Source of the DNA: Bacteroidales bacterium UBA2939
GTDB taxonomy: Bacteria; Bacteroidota; Bacteroidia; Bacteroidales; P3
NCBI GenBank assembly: GCA_002349055.1
Contig: DECD01000049.1
Location: forward strand, 308 to 9,692
Reading direction: 5' to 3'
DNA length: 9,385 nucleotides
The notes beneath the pieces were generated by a model. It made no database searches. It saw only the letters and a program-made list of their open reading frames with translations, and was not told where the DNA came from. The translations under genes were made by a program, and so were the position numbers. Positions 1-4,360 of this stretch are shown one piece after another. Within the stretch, counting starts at the first letter, position 1. Each line of letters starts with the position of its first letter.

Positions 1-57
1 TCCTACAAAGATACAAATTCAAAGCGTCGCGCTCTAAAAACCTCTGCAATTGATTAA
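1..57 (+). CDS. possible C-terminal end of a gene cut by the left window edge
   Basis: Frame +1 is open from the first base for 18 codons and ends in TAA at 55-57. The peptide is basic and ends in KRRALKTSAID. It lies about 65 bp before a strong plus-strand terminator, which fits the tail of a gene transcribed into the window. The stretch is too short to name a family; a transposase tail is one possibility but only a guess. Another frame is open up to a TGA at about 107-109 and would end in FSGQQ, so the true reading frame is uncertain. Confidence 0.25.
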   Translation, partial: SYKDTNSKRRALKTSAID

Positions 58-122
58 CTCACAATAATATCAAAGAACTTTCACTGATTTTTAGTGGACA
101 GCAATGATACCAGGTTATAAAT

Positions 123-160
123 AAAATGGCTGAAAACACTCTTTTCAGCCATTTTTTATT
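123..160 (+). terminator. rho-independent terminator, probably bidirectional
   Basis: A perfect 14-bp stem (123-136 with 142-155, core TGGCTGAAAA/TTTTCAGCCA) encloses the 5-nt loop CACTC. On the plus strand it runs into a T-rich tract (ATTTTTTATTTT). On the minus strand the run-out is also T-rich (TTTTATTTAT), so the same hairpin could stop the minus-strand transcript of the 492-1730 operon after it crosses the repeat array. On the plus strand it would end a gene lying to the left of the window. Confidence 0.85.
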
Positions 161-202
161 TTCGTTTGGGGCTTGCGATGCTCTTTTCACCGCCTTTTGA
201 TT

Positions 203-470
203 CCAGAACACCCGTCGCACGTTGCAGAACCATGTTTCCGTTTCAAAACACCCCGTTGTAATCCTGCAAAACCCTGTTTTCAATCCGAAAGGCACTTTCG
301 CAACCTGCGAAACCTTGTTTCATTTTCAAAACACCCTTTTGCAACCCAGCAAAACCCTGTTTCAATTTCAAAACCCACTTTTGCACCCTGCGACACCCGT
401 TTTCAAAACCGTTTGGCACTTTCGCAGCTTGCGATGGCCGTTTTCAAAACCATTGGGGGCTGTCGCTGGA
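203..470. repeat. degenerate tandem array, period about 41.5 bp, each unit with a hairpin
   Basis: Six recognisable units and a weaker seventh follow the pattern TTTCAAAAC-ACC-n-TTTYGCA-ACC-TGCRAAA-CCCTG. The centres of their short inverted repeats fall near 221, 262.5, 304, 345.5, 387 and 428, an almost constant spacing of 41-42 bp. Unit 3 has perfect 7-bp arms (296-302 with 306-312, TTTCGCA/TGCGAAA). Unit 4 has perfect 6-bp arms (337-342 with 349-354, TTTTGC/GCAAAA). The other units keep 3-5 pairs, some G-U. The array lies in the roughly 330-bp gap between the terminator and the 3' end of the membrane-protein gene. Plus-strand ORFs across it (173-499, 222-503) arise because the period is close to 14 codons. 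It is not a CRISPR array, because the whole unit repeats. Confidence 0.75.
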
Positions 471-491
471 GCCTATCCAAGCCTTTATTTA

Positions 492-1265
492 TTATTTAAT
501 TAAAGGTATTTCATCTTCCTTAACTTCGAAAACACTTCCGTCTGTATATTCAATCCTAACTCCTATAATATCTAATTTCTTTGCAGTCCAATTATACCAT
601 GCGCATCCCCATACACCACCGCTAGATGCATTGGGTTTTACGGGACCCGTATCTTTCCCATGGAAAATAGAGTTACCTCGAACTTCACATGACACAGGGT
701 CTCCTACAGCATTAATTGGCATTCCTTCCCATATAAGATACTTTATCGTTTTATCGGAACAATTCTTGTAGTAAAAATATGCATCAACCCCACCCGCACT
801 ATTCGGATGGCTTAAATATGCGCTTTTGATTTTGATTGAATGTTTGACTTCCTTTACTCTTCGTTCGTGTAATATGCTGTCTAATCTTTGTTTTTCTACT
901 CGCTCTAAACTATCGTTGACACGTGCAATGCTATCCTCTCTTGCTTTTCTCGCAAGTGCGGCAGGGAAATTGTTGGCTTCATATTCCTCTTTGGCCTTCT
1001 TTGCATTCTTCACAGACCCAATAATAATCATCAAAATAATGGAAAGAACAACAAGTGTCAATATGACAACTTTGCGATGAACCCAAGCCCAAGCAAGCAC
1101 ATATGTTATCTTGTCAGGCTTTTGGGATGAATCTTCCTCTGCAGGTGTTGAGGTTTCAATCGGAGGCTCTTCGGAGGATTGTTCTTCTATAACTGGCAAA
1201 TCCTTTTTGTGCACTCTTTTCCATTCAAGAAACTCCTCGTATTCTTTTTTTTCTTCGTCTGTCAT
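492..1265 (-). CDS. single-pass membrane protein of unknown function
   Basis: The protein has 257 residues. Residues 1-50 are very acidic and hydrophilic, starting TDEEKKEYEEFLEWK. One hydrophobic segment spans about 65-84 (VVILTLVVLSIILMIIIGS). Residues 85-143 are a charged, probably helical stalk rich in K, R and E. Residues 144-257 form a compact, probably beta-rich domain with a PNSAGGVDAYFYYKNCSDKTIKYL segment shape, NAVGDPVSCEVRG and DTGPVKP motifs, and cysteines 169, 193 and 221. The C-terminal domain is probably outside the cytoplasmic membrane; it reminds me of DUF5780-type domains, but this is unverified. It starts 6 nt after the lipoprotein gene at 1272-1730 and is almost certainly cotranscribed with it. 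Its codons are more AT-rich than those of the right half of the window. Function unknown. Confidence 0.8.
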   Translation of the reverse strand: MTDEEKKEYEEFLEWKRVHKKDLPVIEEQSSEEPPIETSTPAEEDSSQKPDKITYVLAWAWVHRKVVILTLVVLSIILMIIIGSVKNAKKAKEEYEANNFPAALARKAREDSIARVNDSLERVEKQRLDSILHERRVKEVKHSIKIKSAYLSHPNSAGGVDAYFYYKNCSDKTIKYLIWEGMPINAVGDPVSCEVRGNSIFHGKDTGPVKPNASSGGVWGCAWYNWTAKKLDIIGVRIEYTDGSVFEVKEDEIPLIK

Positions 1266-1271
1266 TGATTA

Positions 1272-1730
1272 TTATTTATGATTTGTCAATCGTTTATATC
1301 TTTCATCGTTCTTGAGCATATAATACTCACCATACGTTGTGTCGCTCCATTCAGAAATCAACATCTCATGATTCGCAATGGTCAAAAACTCCTCATCCGA
1401 CCAATTTAAATTCGACATATGGCCTTTAATGAAGTCAATACTAAAAGCTGTGTCGTAGACAAATATTGTGCTATTTTCGTTTGGCACATATTCACTGCGG
1501 AACTTGTTGGCAAAGTACATGAGATAGTCTTTGGTGTATGTTGTATCTGTCAGGATTTGCAGGTGATATATCTTGCAAATATTGTGGTCTTCTACCAACA
1601 ATATTTTGAAATCCCTGCCAACTTCTGGAAATACTTCTACAGGGGTGCTTGTTGTCCCGCTCTTGCAGGCTATTATCATTCCGAGGACGAACACCATCGC
1701 GCTGAGTAAAGACATTTTCTTCATATTCAA
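1272..1730 (-). CDS. small lipoprotein of unknown function
   Basis: The protein has 152 residues. It has a basic n-region (MNMKK), a hydrophobic core at about 7-21 and a lipobox IIAC with the lipidated cysteine at position 22, so a mature lipoprotein of about 130 residues is expected. The mature part has no motif I recognise; it is acidic and rich in aromatic residues (for example TYTKDYLMYFANKF). ATG at 1730 is chosen; a second ATG two codons later would also give a good signal peptide. It is the first gene of a two-gene minus-strand unit, with the membrane protein starting 6 nt after its stop. The likely promoter is the TATATTTG box at 1906-1913, which would give a leader of about 170 nt. 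Confidence 0.75.
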   Translation of the reverse strand: MNMKKMSLLSAMVFVLGMIIACKSGTTSTPVEVFPEVGRDFKILLVEDHNICKIYHLQILTDTTYTKDYLMYFANKFRSEYVPNENSTIFVYDTAFSIDFIKGHMSNLNWSDEEFLTIANHEMLISEWSDTTYGEYYMLKNDERYKRLTNHK

Positions 1731-1905
1731 ATATTATTAGAAATTACAAAACCATCCCACCCCGCCGCACGTTTGCGGCAGAGAGAGGCAATTGAATTAA
1801 AAACAAAAAGGAAAGCCTCCCGACGATTATCTGTGCAATTCGTGGGGGTGAATATCAGCGAGTTATAAGCATCGTTCGGCATCGTCCCGTTTTCGTTTCA
1901 CACTG

Positions 1906-1913
1906 CAAATATA
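1906..1913 (-). promoter_or_regulatory. Bacteroidota-type -7 box for the 492-1730 operon
   Basis: The plus-strand sequence CAAATATA reads TATATTTG on the minus strand, matching TAnnTTTG. The upstream -33 TTTG box is poor; only a T-rich stretch (ATATTTTTCC) is present at about the right distance. It is the only good TAnnTTTG match on this strand between the lipoprotein start and the plus-strand promoter, although the leader would be long (about 170 nt). Confidence 0.5.
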
Positions 1914-1968
1914 CACATTTCCCGCCACATGGAAAAATATTATTTCCACATTATTGCAAAAAAATGAG

Positions 1969-1976
1969 TATCTTTG
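1969..1976 (+). promoter_or_regulatory. Bacteroidota-type -7 box upstream of the gene remnant
   Basis: TATCTTTG followed by CA matches TAnnTTTG well. A degraded -33 box (TTTC, 1943-1946) lies 22 bp upstream. It is about 41 bp before the ATG of the truncated reading frame at 2018 and so looks like the surviving promoter of that lost gene. Confidence 0.55.
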
Positions 1977-2017
1977 CAACCGATAACAAACCAACGGAAC
2001 GACTGTACTTTTTTGAT

Positions 2018-2119
2018 ATGAGAAGAGAGATTGACCCTCAATCATCGCCGCGCGGACGGGCGTTCGAACATTACCGGATGTCCATCGCGGCTTTTATACT
2101 GTCGAGATGGGCTTTGTAG
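2018..2119 (+). pseudogene. 5' remnant of a gene, resembling the start of a CatA-like acetyltransferase
   Basis: An ATG 41 bp after a good promoter box opens a 33-codon frame ending at TAG 2117-2119. Its beginning, EIDPQSSPRGRAFEHY, has the shape I recall for the N-terminus of chloramphenicol-acetyltransferase-like proteins (E-I-N/D-P, then R-x-x-A-F-E-x-aromatic), normally followed by a body of roughly 200 residues. After about codon 22 the resemblance stops and the frame runs antisense through the last codons of the convergent gene at 2071-2943. I read it as the promoter and first 20-odd codons of a gene whose remainder was replaced. The family match is from memory on a short stretch, so it is tentative. 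Confidence 0.4.
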
Positions 2120-2943
2120 GTGGAGATGGTGATGATGCTGTCGGGTGAGAGTAGCGGGGTGTAGTAATCAGCAGCCATGGGTGCTGGAGCGTCAATGACG
2201 ATCTCCCGTCGGGATTCTTCAATGAAATTATGAAGCTCTTCTTCGCTGATGCCGATTACGACCATATTCTTTTTGTTCATGTATAGCAGATGGTTGGCAT
2301 TGAATTTCATGTAGCATATCTTATTATGCTTCAGTCTCATAGATTCGCGCATTGCCGGGTTGCGCAACACTTTCGAGCAACGGTATTTACCAGGATATTG
2401 GTCGGGATTCTTGAGTATCATGTCTTCCTGTGCTCCGTCTTCGTCAATCCATTTGTTCCATTCATCTGCCATGACACGCATATAGTCGAAACAGTATTCC
2501 ACATTGTTGATAAATTGGAAGCTTCCCATGTTTTTCCAAGTCTCGAGGGTGCTGGAGAAGATACTTTCCGCCGCACGGTCATATACGATTTGGAAGTTAA
2601 AAGAGGCTGTTCTCATCAGCATGCTCAATTCGTTCTCAGGCAACAATTCCAGTTCATCAACCGGCATACTCAACAGCCATGTACAAACAGAATCGGCTTG
2701 TTCCAGTCTCTCGATTCCGTCGAGCTGGTCGTTGGCGAAATTCTCGATGCTTGCCATTACCATGAGTGCCGACAGCCGGCGGTCTTTAGCTCGCTGATGA
2801 CGTTCAAGGAGCTGGGCGGAAACGATAGTGAGTACCAGCGAGATGGTGGTGCCAATGATAATCATGCCTATCTGGGACCAGAAACTTTTGCCTTTCCCGT
2901 CTATTTTGATTTTCGGGGGGCGGATGATCTTGAGAGAAGCCAT
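2071..2943 (-). CDS. membrane-anchored protein of unknown function
   Basis: The protein has 290 residues. A basic cytoplasmic N-terminus (about 1-21, with IRPPKIKIDGKGK) precedes one hydrophobic segment at about 24-45 (IGMIIIGTTISLVLTIVSAQLL). Then comes a charged helix (ERHQRAKDRR, 47-56) and a mostly helical remainder of about 235 residues, predicted outside the membrane. This layout (N-terminal anchor, then E/R/K-rich helix) resembles DUF6090-like Bacteroidota membrane proteins, but I see no diagnostic motif. A weak promoter box (TATTTTTG, 3005-3012) lies about 60 bp before the start. Readthrough from alaX, which ends 86 bp upstream, is also possible. The last codons and the stop overlap the antisense of the gene remnant at 2018-2119, so the natural C-terminus may have been altered. 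Function unknown. Confidence 0.7.
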   Translation of the reverse strand: MASLKIIRPPKIKIDGKGKSFWSQIGMIIIGTTISLVLTIVSAQLLERHQRAKDRRLSALMVMASIENFANDQLDGIERLEQADSVCTWLLSMPVDELELLPENELSMLMRTASFNFQIVYDRAAESIFSSTLETWKNMGSFQFINNVEYCFDYMRVMADEWNKWIDEDGAQEDMILKNPDQYPGKYRCSKVLRNPAMRESMRLKHNKICYMKFNANHLLYMNKKNMVVIGISEEELHNFIEESRREIVIDAPAPMAADYYTPLLSPDSIITISTYKAHLDSIKAAMDIR

Positions 2944-3004
2944 AAATTTAAACTATGTTTGGTCGGTTTCCAATTTGCAATATTACATTTTCATCAGGAA
3001 CGGT

Positions 3005-3012
3005 CAAAAATA
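3005..3012 (-). promoter_or_regulatory. weak -7 box for the 2071-2943 gene
   Basis: CAAAAATA on the plus strand reads TATTTTTG on the minus strand, fitting TAnnTTTG. No TTTG -33 box is visible; the upstream stretch is C-rich on the plus strand. It lies in the 86-bp gap between alaX and the membrane-protein gene. Confidence 0.3.
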
Positions 3013-3029
3013 TTTTCACCCCCCCTGTG

Positions 3030-3500
3030 TCATTCCTCCAGTTTGAACCGCATGCGCCACGTGTGGGTGTCGGTGTTGTAGTCGTGCGAGATAATCTTGA
3101 AGGGGGCTATCTCGGAGGTGTTCTTCACGTGGGTGCCGACGCAGGCGCAGAGGTCGTAGTCGCCGATGCGCACCAAGCGGAGCGTCTCGCTGGCGTCGTC
3201 GGGCAGCTTCCAAAGGTCCACCTCGGGCGGCACCTCTCCCCTCTTCACAAACTCGTAGCTCACGGGCAGGTGCTGCGCTATCACTTCGTTCACCCTGCGT
3301 TCTATCTCCTTCACCTGCTCCTCGGTCGGGCAGGCGTCGAGCAGGTAGTCGCACTTACTCTTCTTGCGCTCGATGTGTGCGTTCCTCGACCGCGGGCAGC
3401 CGAACATCCGCACCATCGTCTGGTTCAAAATATGCTCCGCCGTGTGCATCGGCGGGTACTCTTCTTTGTTATGAGCATTAAGCATCGGTTCTTGTTCCAT
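3030..3500 (-). CDS. alaX: AlaX-type alanyl-tRNA trans-editing protein
   Basis: The protein has 156 residues, the size of a free-standing short AlaX. This family hydrolyses mischarged Ser- or Gly-tRNA(Ala) in the cytoplasm, backing up alanyl-tRNA synthetase. Both zinc-site signatures of the AlaRS second-editing domain are visible: HxxxH at H19 and H23 (HTAEH) and CxxxH at C120 and H124 (CVGTH, followed by VKNTSEI, the usual C-x-G-T-H-V-x-x-T-x-E-I pattern). A two-strand/helix core lies between them. ATG at 3500 is preferred because the same start is preserved in the diverged duplicate at 4100-4156. The gene follows the lipoprotein gene by 14 nt with no promoter box of its own visible, so it is probably cotranscribed from 4178-4185. 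Its GC-rich codons match the rfbB and peptidase genes rather than the AT-rich neighbours. Whether it is specific for Ser or Gly cannot be said. Confidence 0.88.
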   Translation of the reverse strand: MEQEPMLNAHNKEEYPPMHTAEHILNQTMVRMFGCPRSRNAHIERKKSKCDYLLDACPTEEQVKEIERRVNEVIAQHLPVSYEFVKRGEVPPEVDLWKLPDDASETLRLVRIGDYDLCACVGTHVKNTSEIAPFKIISHDYNTDTHTWRMRFKLEE

Positions 3501-3514
3501 TTCTGTTTAGTATA

Positions 3515-4156
3515 TTATTCAGCCATAGTTCCATTGTACATTCCCACCAACTTTCCCTCTTCAAAGAAATAGATCACACCCCAATATGGCATTTGGTTTC
3601 CAAGAGAGAGTTGCTGATCATTTGAGTATTCGGCATTGATAACCCCATGATATTGTTGTTCCAATCTTTCTCGGTCGTCGCCAATGCTTATTGAATGACT
3701 CATTTGGCAATCCGTCGGTCCTGTAACAGCTATTCCTTCCACAGAAAGGGCCAATCTTGTCTTAGCCACCTCTGCAGAATCTCCATAAACATCAATCCTC
3801 ACATTCTTTTTCTGATAGAACCAGGACTGGTGAAGTGCTCCATCATACTCCAAGACCACTGCCTCCGATAACGAATCAGGGTCACCCCAACACTCAATCA
3901 CTTTGCTGATTGAAATATATGGAGTAAGCCAACCGTCAATAGTATCTTGAAGAAAAGCAGAGTCAACAACATCTGATACTGTAACAGAATCCCCGTTATC
4001 CGTCTGTGGCTGTTGGCAACCAGCAAGGCTCATCAGGAACAATGCCATTATAAAAAAGCCTATCTTCAATTTGTTTTTTAAGGGTGTGTCCAATCTTCCC
4101 GTATGCATCGGCGGATATTCCTGCTTGTTATGCTCGTTGAGTATCGGTGTTTCCAT
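3515..4156 (-). CDS. lipoprotein with an alaX-derived N-terminal extension
   Basis: The protein has 213 residues from the ATG at 4156, which lies 22 nt after a TATGTTTG promoter box; the frame is open further upstream, but that part crosses the promoter. Residues 1-19, METPILNEHNKQEYPPMHT, match 15 of 19 aligned residues of the alaX start next door. A junction (about 20-25) follows, then a lipoprotein signal peptide: LKNKLK, a hydrophobic stretch (32-43) and lipobox LAGC with Cys47. The leucine at 26 sits where a normal MKNKLK start would be expected, so the original start codon seems to be lost. The mature part has two stretches reminiscent of SmpA/OmlA-like repeats (SKVIECWGDPDSL and ISIGDDRERLEQQYHG); this is a weak resemblance. 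It is the first gene before alaX. A TTG start at residue 22 or 30 is an alternative. Confidence 0.7.
   Translation of the reverse strand: METPILNEHNKQEYPPMHTGRLDTPLKNKLKIGFFIMALFLMSLAGCQQPQTDNGDSVTVSDVVDSAFLQDTIDGWLTPYISISKVIECWGDPDSLSEAVVLEYDGALHQSWFYQKKNVRIDVYGDSAEVAKTRLALSVEGIAVTGPTDCQMSHSISIGDDRERLEQQYHGVINAEYSNDQQLSLGNQMPYWGVIYFFEEGKLVGMYNGTMAE
4100..4156 (-). repeat. diverged duplicate of the alaX 5' end
   Basis: On the minus strand, codons 1-19 of the lipoprotein frame align with codons 1-20 of alaX (3441-3500) with one codon gap. Matching stretches include CATAACAA and CCGCCGATGCAyACGG, and the match stops immediately after the ACGG. Most differences are at third codon positions, which suggests the copy was once under selection as coding sequence. 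It is a truncated copy: it breaks just before the second histidine of the HxxxH zinc motif. Confidence 0.8.
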
Positions 4157-4165
4157 GCTGGTATA

Positions 4166-4194
4166 ACGGCAAATAGGCAAACATATTTTGCCGT
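4166..4194. promoter_or_regulatory. operator-like dyad between divergent promoters
   Basis: A perfect 8-bp inverted repeat, ACGGCAAA (4166-4173) and TTTGCCGT (4187-4194), has a 13-bp centre. The right arm contains the -33 TTTG box of the plus-strand promoter, and the centre contains the -7 box of the minus-strand promoter. A protein bound here could occlude both promoters. No regulator gene is adjacent, so this is inferred from geometry only. Confidence 0.4.
4178..4185 (-). promoter_or_regulatory. -7 box for the lipoprotein-alaX transcript
   Basis: CAAACATA on the plus strand reads TATGTTTG on the minus strand, matching TAnnTTTG. It lies 22 nt before the ATG at 4156, a typical short leader. 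No clear TTTG -33 box is present; the region is A-rich on the plus strand (GAGAAAAAATTC). It supports the choice of start codon for the fused lipoprotein. Confidence 0.55.
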
Positions 4195-4217
4195 GTGAGA
4201 AAAAATTCGTACCTTTG
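4187..4217 (+). promoter_or_regulatory. canonical Bacteroidota promoter for the phosphatase operon
   Basis: TTTG (4187-4190), a 19-bp spacer and TACCTTTG (4210-4217) give the textbook -33/-7 arrangement of the major Bacteroidota sigma factor. Transcription should start near 4222-4225. That is just before a 7-codon ORF (4227) and the 37-codon ORF (4247), and about 130 nt before the phosphatase start. Confidence 0.8.
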
Positions 4218-4246
4218 CAGTCGATTATGGAAAACAATTCAAGAAA

Positions 4247-4360
4247 ATGAAAGAACAATTCAAAAGGTCGTTCATCATGAACAAAGCGGTGACTGACACG
4301 CGCTCCATCCTCTTTTTCTGGTTCGTCTTCTGGTACGTTGTGAAACCCTCCAAGCAATGA
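4247..4360 (+). CDS. 37-residue putative membrane peptide coupled to the phosphatase
   Basis: ATG at 4247 opens a frame of 37 codons ending in TGA at 4358-4360, which overlaps the phosphatase ATG (4357) in an ATGA. The peptide has a basic N-terminus (MKEQFKRSF), a short hydrophobic aromatic segment (SILFFWFVFWYVV) and a basic tail (KPSKQ), like a small single-pass membrane protein. A 7-codon ORF (4227-4250) in front ends in another ATGA overlap with this start. The ORF lies directly behind a canonical promoter and in front of a membrane sensor, so a role as partner or as a translational coupler is plausible. An internal ATG at 4277 could be the real start. I know no named family for it. Confidence 0.5.
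   Translation: MKEQFKRSFIMNKAVTDTRSILFFWFVFWYVVKPSKQ

Larger units (their letters stand above)
1731..2017. other. intergenic region with back-to-back promoters
   Basis: There is no convincing gene here. A 60-codon minus-strand ORF (1863-2045) crosses both promoter boxes and has no family features. The region holds a small GC hairpin, arms GCCGCA (1764-1769) and TGCGGC (1774-1779) with a CGTT loop, that would lie in the leader of the minus-strand lipoprotein transcript. It also holds one TAnnTTTG promoter box on each strand (1906-1913 minus, 1969-1976 plus), pointing away from each other. Confidence 0.6.

Noticed and set aside
1..122. Right end of an insertion sequence
   Set aside because: The short basic C-terminal peptide and the sequence before the terminator are suggestive, but no terminal inverted repeat or target duplication can be shown with the left side missing.
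203..470. CRISPR array
   Set aside because: The whole 41-42 bp unit is repeated with drift; there are no constant repeats separated by unique spacers, and no cas genes are visible.
173..503. Two plus-strand ORFs (108 and 93 codons) and a minus-strand ORF (59-295) across the repeat array
   Set aside because: They stay open because the repeat period is near 14 codons. Base-level dyads and drift suggest non-coding repeat DNA, and one ORF runs through the terminator.
1863..2045. 60-codon minus-strand ORF
   Set aside because: It spans both divergent promoter boxes and has no recognisable features or spacing typical of a gene.
3016..3572. ORFs in other frames over alaX (3016-3354 minus, 2955-3572 plus)
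   Set aside because: The alaX frame has both zinc motifs. The others are arginine/alanine- or valine/histidine-rich shadows.
4157..4357. N-terminal extension of the lipoprotein ORF to 4357
   Set aside because: The extra 67 codons cross both promoters and are antisense to the 37-codon ORF. The promoter at 4178-4185 places transcription after this part.
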